From: Mya arenaria
Taxonomy: Eukaryota > Mollusca > Bivalvia > Myida > Myidae
Assembly (NCBI RefSeq): GCF_026914265.1
Contig: NC_069133.1
Coordinates: 45,729,417 to 45,793,416, forward strand
Direction: 5' to 3'
DNA length: 64,000 nt
Part shown: positions 51,401 through 63,742 of the stretch, piece by piece
Numbering within the stretch: the stretch's first letter is position 1
Layout: each line of letters starts with the position of its first letter
Position numbers and translations under genes: made by a program
The notes under the pieces: model-generated
The model's database searches: none
Told to the model about the DNA's origin: nothing
What the model saw: only the letters and a program-made list of their open reading frames with translations

Positions 51401-54400
51401 CAAAGTTATATTCGTTTGTCAATTGAAATGAATCTATTTAGTATACTATTCTCCAACCCTTTTTAGCTTCACAAATCACGAGTTCAAGAAGTTTGAGTCA
51501 GGAAATGACTCTGTCCGTGAAACAAGATGACGAATCTACTGATGCGGTCAGGTGTATTTATCATCCCTCCAGTTACATTGAAAGGGGACAAGTAATAAAT
51601 AATCTGATGTCAAAGGGAAAGAGCAAATTATATCAAACAACTGTGGACGAGATTCGTCGAGTACTGGAAATTCCTCAACTAGAGATGAAAGTTTTCATAG
51701 AGGGTAAAACTGATTCATTGATGTGTTGACTGTTGTGTATCTATTGACCAATAAAATAAATTATGGACTCTGAATCATGCTATAAAATGGTATAAAGTGA
51801 AAAAAGCGAATTACATACTTGCTTCGGGTAAATCAAATGGGCTATATGATGCTTGTTTATCAGTATATTAAACTTGGGTAAAAGTCTTCATTTAAAATTA
51901 AAATGTGACGATTTAATGCATTTCCATTTTTTTCTTTACAGATATCAGTTGTCCAAAAAGTGTTGTTTCGTCAGTTGATGAAACCCTCTTTCAAAAGAGT
52001 TTAATGACGTAAGTATCGTTTTTGATTTATTTTTGGGACGCTGCTGTTTTGCTTGACTTCCAATATAGTTGACTACATTTACTTGAAAAGTATAATATAT
52101 ATTTAAAACATAACAATATGTCCGTATAATACGTGTTTTTTTTCATTTAAATAGGATATTCTTATTGTAATGAATTTAAAAGAACAGGTTACATATTGTT
52201 ATTTTTTCTGAATGGCTTTGGTATTGTATTGATATTGTATTATTCACTAGATGGCCGGAATGGGCGCTGTGGAGACTTAAAGTTTTACCGCTTTGGAAAG
52301 CATTTGGATATGACTTTACCGGTGAATTCGATGTTGACAGTTTGAGGTAATGTATAAAAGCTGATATAAATGAGAGATGCTATTTCTTATCTACGAAATA
52401 CAGGTTGCGTAAAAGAGACAACTGTGTTTGTTACAATGAAAGGCTGAAATGTGAACTTGAATAATCGATATTTTAGGCCACTTCAATTCATGTTACAGTT
52501 TACACTTAAGAATACATGTTCAACACTGTTTAATTTTATAACCATCGTTTAGTAGGTTTTTAAACCGTTCAAAATATGAACTTTTATGAATATTATGTGA
52601 GTGAGCCTAAGCTATTATTCTCTGCAGAAAACCCTGTCCCAAGTTTTCTCGAACATTCTCAAGTTTTGACTCAACTGAGAACACTATTTTAGTCGTGTGT
52701 AAATTGTAAATGAATGGAAACAATTTCTGGTTGTTTTACATTTTCATTACTTTTTATAGCTTGATCTTTAAACCAAATTGTGTACGTTTACATCTTTTAT
52801 TAGGCCAAGGACTATGCCAAAAACAGTTGAGTACGCTAACAAATACTCAAGTACATGTTTTGCTTCAAAACAACTCTTTTACCAAAATTATACATCAATT
52901 TTAATTTATCTATGAGAAAATATTACTTAGTAAAAACATTTCAAATGTTGAACCATTTAAGGTTAAAATCAACATCTTCAATGAATGCCGAATGACTGCA
53001 GACTATTAAAAGTATTGGTATTAACACTTAAAACATCACCATTTCTGCCATAACATCTTTAAACAAAAATACCTTCAACTTAATAGCAGTAATTCAAAAG
53101 TTTCACACATAGCGGAGTAAACTTTGAAGTTATGCTGTTGTCAGTTCATGCTTCGCATGTCTGAATAGAGGGTATCTTCTGTTCCCTATTGTGAATCCGA
53201 ATACCGGTTACTTTTGGATCGGAATACCGTTTATTTGTGAGCTTAAAACTGGAGTATATGTTAATATCAATATTGAATAAAAACAACAACAATACTGCTT
53301 CCGTTTTTATATCTTGAATTTTCCTTACATTCATCAATTTTAACTCGCATAGCGAGAAGGATATAAATGTGTAGCACCGGCATGGGAGTTGTCCGGACTT
53401 GCTTTTATTCAAGAATGCCCGAAATAATATTTTCCGGCATAATTAAAACACAAAGTAAAATATTTCCGGGTCTTGAAACTGTCATTAGTCGCAAGCAAGA
53501 TTTTTTTTATTTTATAACATTATCTTTAGCAAGAAATTGTATGACTACATTTAATTCTCTGAACCAATGACGAGGAAGCGAGCGAGCGAAAAGACTGTAG
53601 TGCGAATGCAGGACCAAAAGTTTGTGCATAATACACCCTAATACACCCTAAAATGTAGTTCTAGATTTCAATGTCTATTTCATATTATTTAGTTTTGAGG
53701 TAAAATCACTAAACACAAATATTTTGTAACAATTGTTCGAAGTTGAACAAATATAACGCTGATGATATTGCAAATTCGGCAGAAACAACAAATTACAGCA
53801 GCAACTGAAAACAATAGATGAATTTTGTTTTGATTCCGGTATAGAGATAAACCTTGAGAAAACAGATGCTAGTATATTTTAAAATGATGGACCCATACGG
53901 AGTCCAAAACTGATAATTTTCTGACTTAACGTTAAAACTTCTTTCGTTTTTTTATATATGTGATGAGTTAAGTCAAGATATTGAATCAAACATAATGATT
54001 TTTGCAGGCAGCACCTTTGTGTCAATAAAACAAGAAACACGTGCATGGTTCTTACAGTGTGTAGAAGATTACCATTAGGCCACAACAAATTGATCATTTG
54101 TTCTACGGATTTTGCCAAAAAAAAGTAGGAGCGAGCGAGCGAAAAAAAAACTACTTTTTTTTTTAATTTATGGCAAATCAGAGGCGAGCGAAGAGCGAAA
54201 ATTAAAGAAAAATGTATATTTCTTACCAAATTTATCATACAACTATGCCAAGAAATGCTTTTTAATTGCAAAAAAAGGTTCTCAGTTATAAATGAAAAGG
54301 TTTTGAAAGCATCACATGAAAATCTGTCTCAATATTTAACAAATGGCAATAAGATCCAGTGCTTTACTATTAACTTTCATTGCATCAGCAATTTAATTGT

Positions 54401-57400
54401 GGATATTATTGTAAAGACAGCATTCCTCACAGTAACGTGCAATTATTCGAAGACCAAAAAGAACAACTATTTCATTCATTCCGTACTAATCTAACTTACT
54501 ATCACAAAAAAACATTTTAGACAAGTAAGAGTAATTCATCATTTGAGCATTTCTAAATATTGGGTCAGGTCTAAATTTGAACATCCTGAATTACTCGATA
54601 AAATTATAGTGACATTGACATGGCAGAATATAAAAATGTATATAACACAGAGAACATTTCTGAAAAAATACAATGAAAATTGAAGCAGTGTCAAACAAAT
54701 CTGCAAATGTGGCCTGGTCATTATATTAGAGCAGGTGGTGGAATAAAGATGTTTCCGTTTCAAGACCTCACCTTTACCACGAACCTATGGTTTAAAGGTC
54801 TGTGCCTTGAAAAAGAATAACATGACAGCCTCCATAACTTCAATGCCTGTAAGAAACAGGCCACTTTATCACTAATTGATCAAAGAAAATAAGTGCGATA
54901 AGAACAAAGAATTTAGAAAATTCAAATTTCTGATTTTACTGATGTTATTATGCACCAGTCAATTGTAACCACGCCCCCAAGGTCTGGGCAATAACGTGGA
55001 CTTTGACTTCTGGTCCAGCCAAACCCAGGTAAAATCTCCGCCCTGTGGGAACGAACTGATGGTTAAATCCCCGCCAAATGCCCACGCACCCCAGGGAAGG
55101 CACATTTCCTGCTATATTTTGCGCGAAAAAACCCACCGCATTCACCCGGCACTTCGGGGCCACCTGAAAGGTAAAAACACGGCCCATTTCCCCGGCTATT
55201 CCCGGTATACCCCCGCACCGGGGGAAGCCGTGGTTACAATAGACTGGTGCATTTTAATACTGTATGTGTAAATACAGATTGTTTCTAAAACATTTACAAG
55301 TCCTAATTTTTTCTGTTTATAACACTTATGAGTACAGTATATGAATACTGAGAAATGCATTTTAGAATTTAAAAAAAATAACTCACGAAAGCATGTTCAA
55401 TGGTTGTAAGTCGTGTGTCCGGCGTGTATTTGAATAGAAGTTTTGCACTCAAAATCTGATTTAGTCATTATTCAGCACTAAATTTTGAGTACAAAACAAT
55501 GAATTACTTAAAACACACATAGATAATTAATGCCTTCGACGCTGTGAAACTGCTGTTGTTTACTGAAGGCTATAATCCATTGACTATGACACTGATTTTT
55601 ACTTAAAACGTGTATTTTACATTACGAAAACTGATTTAGTAAACTGAAAATGAATACCGGAAATAAATAACAACGGTGCGTCCTGCAAAATATTCCCGAC
55701 AAAAAAGACTGTCAACAAATATCGGCTGTTTTGCGGTTACCCGGACCTGATTTTGTCCTGACACGAGGAAAGTTTGCTCGCGAAGAATGTAAAGCATGGA
55801 AATACCTTCAAAAATAGACGAAGTCGACGTTACAGGTTTAAATTTTAAGTAAATCAAATTAAGAAAATAGTGGAAATTCAGAAGTATACAAAAATAATCC
55901 GCGCGGCCAAATAATATGTGCGGGCGCAAAAAAAAAGTTTTTTTTTATTTTTTTTTTCGTTTTTCGAATTTTAGGTGCGGCAAATCCGACGAACATATGA
56001 TCAATTTGTTGTGGCCTTATGTATATTATATTTTTCTGTATAATATATTTTTGTAAGTTATTAAGAATGACCAATATCATATATCCGATACAATGCTATT
56101 TAATGCTTAATCTCTTGAGGAAGTTGGACGAACTTGATGGGCAACAAATTATCCTTAACATGCTGTTAACAAATAGAGATGGATATATTTGGATAACTCA
56201 AGACGTTGGAAAAATTTATATTTACGTCTCTTCAAACGGAGAATTATTGATTGTTTTATCAATATTTATGTGAAAAACTACAGAAACAAGCTCAGTAGTC
56301 AAACGTTTACACATTAACCCCGTTTAATGGCACATGGTAAACGCCATGGACATAGAACACAAAAACCAAACATCACAAACAAGAAACATGGAACAACAGC
56401 ACAAAACTCCATAAAAAAACTGATTTGCATCTGTTAACTATTCTAGTCGTTGTTCTCATTACATCATTAAAAAAACTTGAAACATTGTTAAACGTTGAAC
56501 GATACCTTTACCATATAAACATAAAAAATCTTTGTTCGAACCACGAATTGAGAAAAGAAACAGGTCGATATCTTAACCTACCAAAAGATATATGCTTTGT
56601 TATGATAGTGATTCTGCCTTAGATTGTGAATATATTTATTATCTTGACCCAATTCGCATATTAGTATGTCGCGTATTTTAGGCCAGTGGCATTTAATTAC
56701 TTTTTTGGACTTGACTCACAGAACATTATGTTTGGGATTTCTGGGATCACTCGGTGAAATCTTTTATTATCATACACCAAAATTAACCGGTAAATAAACT
56801 TCCTAAGAATTAAAAAAGCAAGGTTTTGTAATTTTGTATATTTTTCAATATGATTGTGCTTCAATATGATTGGCAAGGTTTTCAAAGTAAAAGTGGACGA
56901 ACCCCTGCTATAAATATTCATAACTGTTAAACCAATAAGAGGAAAAAAATCAGATGATAACCCTGAACAACTGAATGCTGGTTTAAAAAGATTTAATATA
57001 TATTTAACTCAACAAAACAGTTTATTCTCGAGGGCAATAGTAATCCGACCGATAAAGCATCAGAAACGAGATATTATATAGAAGCGAGACACTTATTTTC
57101 AGTTCTGTCTGAAAAACAAGTATGCCGTTTTCTATATTGTTTATATATTTATTCGGTTGGTTTGCTTGATGATTTGATTTTCTTACTTTTACAATACAAT
57201 ACAATTAATTTAAACTAATATTTTAAAATAAAACATTCTGTGTTACGCCTATAATAACATATCAAATGTCCCCTATACGAGAACCGATCCGAACAAAATC
57301 GGCCGACCATCTAAAAATTAATGATATTTTTTGGTAAAAATACCAAACAGATTGGGACAAAACAACATTTGGCTGTATTTTTGTTTAATCTGTTTACTCA

Positions 57401-60400
57401 CTCGACTCTTCTCCATAATTAGGGTTTTATAGATATAGGATTGTAGCCTTCATTTCCAACCAATGATATCGCCCTTTGGTCTTCATTTAGTACCACGCTC
57501 AATGTATTGAATCTTACACCTTAACACACGTGGACGTCGTTATTTGTTTCCCGACTTCTGAAAACATGTCTTGATCTGAGTCAGTTGAAACGGTTTGTTT
57601 AAAGTTCAATGACTGAGAAGTGCTCGCTCGCTCTTTTCTTTTAGAATTTTACACAATACGTTACTACCATTAGATTTTGCTTATTAAGGTTTCCTATTAT
57701 GTACAATTAAGCTTTTCATTGTATTGAGTCATCGGTAATTATATTGAATTAAATGGTCGTTGGCCCAATATATCGTTGGTTTTATTTAAAAGGGAATTGT
57801 ATACTGATAACATATATATGTGAACGAAATAGCTGTAAATATATTATAAACTGAAGTTTGATTTTTTGTTAATTTCAACTAAAATCCGACGTGAAATAGT
57901 CTGTATTGCAATCTCCCAAGGCCGAAAAATCGCGTTTTCTATCTTTGTTCCAGTAATTTTACCTATTCCCATTCTACTCATTAAACGTTTTCAAATGATA
58001 CAACATTAATATAAGATCACCAGGCATCCCAAGGTCACAAAATTGTACACCGGATATCTTAATTACTATGTTATACTAGAATCTATTACATAATGATTTT
58101 GCTTGTTAGATAAAACGTCTTGAATTTGCAAATATGTAAAATATTATGCATTGCTTCGTCTTTCTAATGTGCTCACTTTCAACATACAAACAATAAAATG
58201 TGAGAATAAAGCAGAGCTATCCGATCGAGGTCACTTTTTACCCTAAAATCAAAACTAGGTCTTCTATAATAAAGACAAATAGAATAAGACCGGGAAAGGC
58301 ATTTTTTCTATTACTGAACATAGAATTGCGATGCACATGGTCTGGTTCAATGGTTATGAATTCAATCAATGTCATTAACATTTCTGTGAAATGTCAAATG
58401 TACTTTGGATGACGCGTAAAAAAGACTTATAGACAAATGTCTACTTGTCGCGATACATCTATACAATGTATTTACAAACATAAACATAACATTGCCTCTA
58501 ATGCCCAGAGAGTGATGCCGTTCTCAGAGACAGGTATGTATAACTGGGTGGGTTCAATCAATAACGTTTGTTTTTATAAAATACCTATATCTTAGAAAAA
58601 TAATGATTATATCTCGTAATTGACTCACAAACAATCACCAATTGCTTTTGTCGATAATTTGAGCACTAATTTTATCTCTTTGGCCGTCCGACTTTGTTGT
58701 CAAGAATTAATGTCCTTTATTTATAGTTAAATATATTTTGTTTGAAACATTTGTTCGTGAAACAAAAAGTTGGGAAAAAGAAACGATTTCAGAAAATCAT
58801 CTAAATTAAAAAAAATATGGTCACTCAGTAAGAAAATACATTTTGAGCTTACATCAAAATTCGCCAAAAAATAAAACTTTCATTTGTCATTTTTGTGACT
58901 TTGTACGAGTTTTCTAGTTCAAACAAGTATTGTATATTGTATGCATGCTTAAGATGTTTCCTGTGTGTATTTTATGATCAGTTCTCTGTTTCTACAATAT
59001 AAAACAATACTGGTCTAGATTGTATCTAAGAAAGCAATGGACTACAGTGAACGAAATCAAATATCGGTCGAGTTATGAGTTCCCAAACCGTTAACCATAA
59101 TTAATAATTACATTAATGAGGGCATTGAAATAATAAAACCTTTAAATAATACATGTATTATGAAAATATTTATCTGTTTAGTTTGGAATGTGGCGCAAAC
59201 TCTTCCCCGCAAGATTCACAGTTTTCCAGCAATACCGACGATGACATGAGAAAGAACTTCACAAGGTATGGTTTGAGCAATATGGTTTCTACTTGCCTGG
59301 TCCGGACACATGTATTGCAAATTGTTTGCAGTTGTAAAAGTTACTGTTAGCTAGCACTAACGAATACATGTTAAGATTTTGTCTTTAAAGTACTCGGCTT
59401 TGAGATTTCGTCATGATGATCATAACAAAAAAGTAAGGCCAGGAATGCGCAGCAGATACATGTACCTTCTGTTTATAAACATGTCTTATGATATATTTCT
59501 TTTATTTTGCATTAGCAAACTTTGAACAGAAACGCTTGATTTTAACAATCGTATTTGCTTTCCCTCCCAACGCTCGCTCGAACTGTATCAAATGACACCA
59601 GGCTAACATGGGGCCAACAAGCATTCACAGTGCACATAATCTTACACATGAATCCTTAATCAACACATTAAAACTAATAATTGGTGATTTGGTTGATCGA
59701 CAAAACGATTTGAACTGGCAAATAGTTATGAAATTACGTACCAATATCGCGATCTTTTATGCTCATAATGTTCTCCTTATTGCGTTACAACTCCACAATA
59801 TATATATATATTGTATAACATTTGTTCGTGTAACAAGAAGTTAGAAAAAATGTTACGATTACAAAAATTGTATATCAATAATATTTGTTTTTGTGGTCAC
59901 TCTGTGAAATACATTTTTAGCTTACATTAAAAATTTCAATAAATGAAACTTTCGTATTTCATTTGTCATTTCCGAGACTTGAGTGTCTTTGTACGAGTTT
60001 TTTCTAGTTCAAATAATTATGCTCGTTTAAGATGTTCTGAGTGTGTATTTCATGAACAGTTGTGTGTTTCATCAACAATACTGGTCTTAATTGGATGTCA
60101 GAACGTTGAAATACAGGGGTCAGATTGCGTGGTAAAAAAGGGACCTATACATTGAATAAAAGCAATGAACTATAATGAATGAATTCAACATATCGGTCGA
60201 GTTATGAGTTCCCAAACTTTTAACCATAATTAATAATTGAATTAATGAGGGCATTACATATTTTAAACCTTGATATGTTCCTACAGCAGCCCCTCTCAAT
60301 GTAGATATGCATATTAAAACACTTCAGAAACAAGCTCAGTAGCCAAAATATTAAACATAAACCCCGTTTAATGGCACAGGTAAACGCCAAACACATATTA

Positions 60401-60533
60401 CACAAAAAAAAATCACCAACAAGAAACATGGAACAACAGTACAAAACTCCACAAACAACACCGTGCATATATACTTTATAAAAACTAGGTATATTAATCA
60501 ACACAATGAAACAATTATTAGGGAGGACGAACG

Positions 60534-60601
<68 letters not shown>

Positions 60602-63600
60602 CCTTTTAAATTGTACATGTAATATAAAAATATTTATCTCCTTAGTGATTGGGATTATAGGGCAAGGTCCTCCTCGAAAGATTTACAGTTTCCCAGCTTT
60701 ACCGACGCTAACCAGGAAATGGAGAACTTCAGAATAAGGTATGGTTTTAGCAATATGGTTGCTACTTTCCTGGTCCGAAAACATGTATTGCAAATTATTT
60801 GCAGTTATAAAAGTAAGTTACTGTTGGCTAGCACTAACGAATATATTTATTTACTATCTTTAAGGTATTCGGCTTTGAGACTTCGCCATTATGATAAAAC
60901 ACTAAAAGTAAGGCCAGGAATGCGCAGCAGATACATGTACTTTCTGTTTTATAAACATGTCTTATGATATATTTCTTTTATTTTGCATAAGCAAACTTTA
61001 AACAGAAACGCTCGATTTTAACAAGATTCCAATCGTATTTGCTCTCCCTCCCAACGCTCGCTCGAACTGTACACATGACACCAGGCTAATATGGGGCCAA
61101 CAAGCATTCACAGTGCACATAATTGTACACATGAATCCTTAATCAACACATTAAAACTAATAATTGGTGATTTGGTTGCTCGACAAAACGATTTGAATTG
61201 GCGAATCTATAACAAATTATGTACCACTACCGCGATTCTTTATGCTTATTATCAATATCCAAACAATAAAACGTGGCCAGTTAAAAGAGTTTCCTTATCA
61301 AGGCCACAACTTTTTTCCATGACGAGCAAAAAGGGTCTTCTATAACAATGACATAAAGATTATTAAAGGGAAAGGCCTGTTACTATTACTGAACATAGGA
61401 TGGCAATGCATATGGACTGGTTTAATGGTAATAAGTATTTCTGTGCAATTTCAAATGTATTTTGGATGACTAATAAAAGTCTCCTTGTCGCTTTACAACT
61501 ACAGAATGATTAAACACTTTGTATCGTATATACAAACATACCTTATAATGCACAGAGAGAGATCTCAGGGGTATGTATGTATTACTGTGTAGATTTAATC
61601 AATAAAGTTTGTTTGATGAAATACCTATATTTTAGAAAAATGATGATTATATTTCGTCAATGACTCAAGTGGTTAAGCGTTCACCACTTGCTTTTTTCGA
61701 TAATGAGATAAAACAAAACTCATCATTTTTTATAAGGTGAGATCATCAATCGAGGACTTTTAAAACGTTTTCATTTAACATTTTACCTGCAGGTCTCAGA
61801 TGACCAAACGCCTTGCGACTCCTGTCATACGCAAACGGGCAACCGCTAAGAAGGCTTTAATAGCGAGGTTTGTAGACGTTGTGTTTAAATTTGATTGACA
61901 TGGTTTTCAAAGAAAAAATGGCTGACTTGCTGTAAATAGTTTTTACTGTTGAACCTACATGATAATTATGGACAATCAAATGCATGCATATTCGATTCAA
62001 TAAGAATTGCGCTCAACAAAATAGGAAAGCAACATACGAAACAGTTCTCCATTATATATCTAGAAATGACCCGACCTGGACTCGGACCCACATCCCCTGC
62101 TGCGACGGACACACTTAGTAATAAAACGATTGCGACAATAGTATTTGATTTGCATGATTCATGTTTTATTATAGAAATAAAAACACAATTACGCGTTTCC
62201 AAGTTAAGGAATGAATTGCGGGATTGGAGTCACTATCGGGGTATGAACCCAATTGGACTGGTTAAAGTGTGTGGAGTCCCTTTGGACTCCAAGCGTACTT
62301 TGGCCAGCCCGATTGTGTTCATATCCCCGATAATGACATCAATCCCGCAATTCATTCCTTATATTTACACCAATAGTTCATAATATCATTCAAAAATTGT
62401 TAAAAAAATACTTTATTTTAATTAAAATACTTAAATTCCTTAAATTTCATTTAAGAAAACCTAACAGTAATCCTTTCTCGCCCATTCTGTAAATAGAAGT
62501 CATGTGTCGACATATTAAACGCAGTTTTATAAACCGATTTCAGAAAATGTGTGAGCAAGCGAGCCATTAGCGAGCTTTCTTACATTTTTCCTGGACGGGT
62601 TGGACGAATTTGTGAATTATATTATGACGAGTGCCAGATTTTGTTTTATCACATGCCTATTTCCAGTGAAAAATAACAAAAAGACCTATATATCCCACTT
62701 GCGTTTATGATGAGCCGAATACAACAAATCAATGCTATCCGTCGCGCTACATGCATTGCAGAAATGGCATTCTGTGAATAATAACAAAATAATATATATT
62801 AACTCCGTTTATAAATTGGATATACTATGAGATGATATCAAGAAGGGAACATAACATAAACTCTATTGTTTTAAAATATATTTGTCCCGTAACACCAGGT
62901 ATGATTGCGTTGCAAATATGTAATATGTTCATGACGCCAATTTTTGTTTAAATACAGTTTTTAATGAAATCAAAAGGAAATATCATGTTTTCTTTATCGC
63001 GTATGATAGAAATGCAAAGTTAACAACTTTATTCAAAATAATTCATAAACATAAACCAAATTTAAAAATAAACGTTTGACTTGCACGAATATTTCCAATT
63101 AAGCAATTACTGTTTACAAATCAATTGTAAATACACATGCGGAGTGATTTTGTTTTATTGTATATGTTCAATACAGAAAATACGTGATGGTTATATCGAA
63201 CAGGAAAGAAGGCATGTGATAAATAAAGTTATATTATATCTTTATTGTTTTAAAATTTTAAAATAATCTGAGTAAAAATTCCAATTTATTATATTGTTAT
63301 TATTATTAGCCAGCGCTCTGATGCTCTGACCCTCAAGTACCTAGGTGAAATGAAACTGCTGGGAAAAGACGGACACGGGGAGGGAGGTTACATATCCGGG
63401 ATGGCTGTTGTAGAGGACAGGTTCCTGGTGGCCGCAGATACTGAGAAAAGGTGTTTGCGATGTTTTGATATGGATAGTGGGACACAACAAGTGGGGCGGT
63501 ATGATAGTGAAATTCTTCCTTGGGATATAACGACAATACGTGGGAATCGTGTTGCGGTGACTTCTGCTGATGAAGTATGGTTTCTACGTGTGACTAAAAA

Positions 63601-63742
63601 GGGAGACTTCTTGTTTGAAAATAAAATAGATGTTCACAAAAATTGCTATGGAATAGCATCCAGTGGTGACAACTTGATTTTTTGTTACGAAGATCCGCAT
63701 CATGGAGTACAATTACTGGATATGAAGGAAAAGTTAATAAAG
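44824..63742 (+). CDS. HEPN-NHL multidomain protein (12 visible exons, 3' end outside window)
   Basis: Exons: 44824-45412, 47319-47396, 49888-50013, 50260-50349, 50534-50758, 51467-51703, 51942-52008, 52251-52346, 59182-59265, 60646-60738, 61793-61867 and 63310-63742. All junctions are GT/AG; phases are 1 for the first six introns and 2 for the next five, with no stop in 731 residues. Residues 1-196 form a DZIP3-type HEPN domain with RNKLCH at 122-127 (the R-N-x-x-x-H motif). Residues 197-502 are helical and charged, with no domain I recognise. Residues 503-561 come from two related serine/aspartate-rich exons. Residues 562-586 are strongly basic (VIRKRATAKK). Residues 587-731 are NHL/TRIM-like propeller blades (GYISGMAVVEDRFLVAADTE, LPWDITTIRGNRVAVTSADE). 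HEPN domains with this motif are often RNases, and NHL propellers bind RNA or proteins. The joint role is inferred. Small extra exons could have been missed in the 7-kb intron before 59182. Confidence 0.8.
45413..47318. other. Intron 1 of the HEPN-NHL gene
   Basis: AT-rich with nothing recognisable; the open frames at 45975-46157 and 46226-46486 lack support. It ends in tattccattttcag. Confidence 0.6.
49069..49098 (+). promoter_or_regulatory. LTR promoter: E box CACGTG and TATA box
   Basis: CACGTG at 49069-49074 and TATATAAA at 49091-49098, downstream of ATTGG boxes near 48992, 49022 and 49053. The spacing is that of a strong RNA polymerase II promoter. It points toward exon 3 of the host gene. 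Confidence 0.55.
49121..49317 (+). repeat. 55-bp tandem repeat inside the solo LTR
   Basis: Units beginning agcttgaattccgagttcgg start at 49121, 49176 and 49231, with a degenerate partial unit at 49287. The first two are almost identical. They begin about 25 bases after the TATA box, in the expected transcribed part of the LTR. Confidence 0.88.
52347..54074. other. Intron sequence of the HEPN-NHL gene
   Basis: Part of the 6.8-kb intron between 52346 and 59182. It holds unsupported frames and a GCGAGCGAGCGAAAA motif near 53576-53592 that also occurs near 54131, a dispersed-repeat signature. No extra exon was identified. Confidence 0.5.
54075..56020. repeat. Inverted repeat pair flanking 1.9 kb of intron
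   Basis: A 45-bp segment at 54075-54117 (aggccacaacaaattgatca, then ttgttctacggattttgcc) is repeated in inverted orientation at about 55976-56020 with few changes. Each is followed, toward the interior, by long A/T runs. They may be two opposed copies of one short repeat, or the ends of a larger foldback element; the interior has no transposase. Confidence 0.6.
54951..55251. repeat. 301-bp GC-rich MITE
   Basis: TGCACCAGTCAATTGTAACC at the left is matched by an inverted copy at the right (ggttacaatagactggtgca), one mismatch in about 23 bp. The interior is strikingly C/G-rich against its AT-rich surroundings and has further self-complementary parts (cccgcaccgggg). Both strands are open for about 80-90 codons, but this reflects composition; no protein is recognised. 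Confidence 0.75.
56280..56425. repeat. Dispersed repeat, first copy
   Basis: cagaaacaagctcagtagtc, ccccgtttaatggcac, gtaaacgcca and 'caagaaacatggaacaacag' also occur in the same order at 60325-60460. It lies in an intron. At the second copy the sequence runs on to an (AAT)n tail, suggesting the 3' end of a retroposed element. Confidence 0.6.
56426..58189. other. Intron sequence with nothing recognisable
   Basis: AT-rich. Short unsupported frames only. Confidence 0.45.
58190..61720 (+). repeat. Tandem duplication of a 1.5-kb exon-bearing unit
   Basis: The order is X (58190-58640), Y, Z (exon at 59182), Y' (from 59815), Z' (exon at 60646), X' (61260-61720). Matching landmarks include tcggtcgagttatgagttcc (59065 and 60194), aggccaggaatgcgcagcag (59437 and 60912), 'ggggccaacaagcattcaca' (59610 and 61093) and 'gggaaaggc' near 58292 and 61370. 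The simplest history is a three-fold X-Y-Z array with the middle X lost. Both copies of the exon keep their splice sites and reading phase. Confidence 0.75.
60325..60600. repeat. Dispersed repeat, second copy, ending in (AAT)n
   Basis: Second copy of the 56280-56425 sequence, here followed by gggaggacgaacgtg and then about 21 AAT units (60536-60600). A simple-repeat tail of this kind is common on LINE- or SINE-like elements. It sits in the intron before the duplicated exon copy. Confidence 0.6.
62206..62360. repeat. 155-bp hairpin (foldback) element
   Basis: aaggaatgaattgcgggatt at 62206 is matched by its exact inverted copy ending at 62360. Complementarity continues inward (tatcggggtatgaac..., ctggttaaagt...) with few mismatches to a centre at GGAGTCCCTTTGGACTCC. 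Almost the whole element can form one stem. It lies in the last visible intron of the HEPN-NHL gene. Confidence 0.8.
63310..63742 (+). CDS. Exon 12: NHL/TRIM-type beta-propeller blades
   Basis: 144 codons plus one joining base. The motif pattern G-x-x-x-G-M-A-V-x-x-D-R-x-L-V-A-A-D, then C-x-D, then L-P-W-D-I-T-T-I-x-G-N-R-V-A-V-T, then I-D-V-H-K-N-C-Y-G-I-A repeats every 40-45 residues. It is the signature of the NHL-like propellers at the C terminus of many mollusc TRIM and related proteins. About three blades are visible; a complete propeller needs six, so at least one more exon must lie beyond the window. The donor is AAG|gtaaac. Confidence 0.75.

Noticed and set aside
54996-55271. 91-residue plus-strand and 79-residue minus-strand frames
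   Set aside because: Both lie inside the GC-rich MITE and are open because of base composition.
58491-58534. Possible 25-base exon before a gtatgt donor in the duplicated unit
   Set aside because: Its length would shift the frame, the flanking exons already join in phase 2, and the second copy near 61555 does not preserve it.
60220-60618. 132-residue minus-strand open frame with a long leucine run
   Set aside because: The leucines come from the (AAT)n microsatellite; the rest is repeat sequence.
62060-62130. tRNA-like B box (GGGTCCGAGTCC) on the minus strand
   Set aside because: No convincing A box at the right distance was found, so a SINE or tRNA call is not supported.
61949-62383. 144-residue plus-strand open frame
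   Set aside because: Its second half is the 155-bp hairpin read through, and it lies in an intron of a well-supported gene with no splice link.
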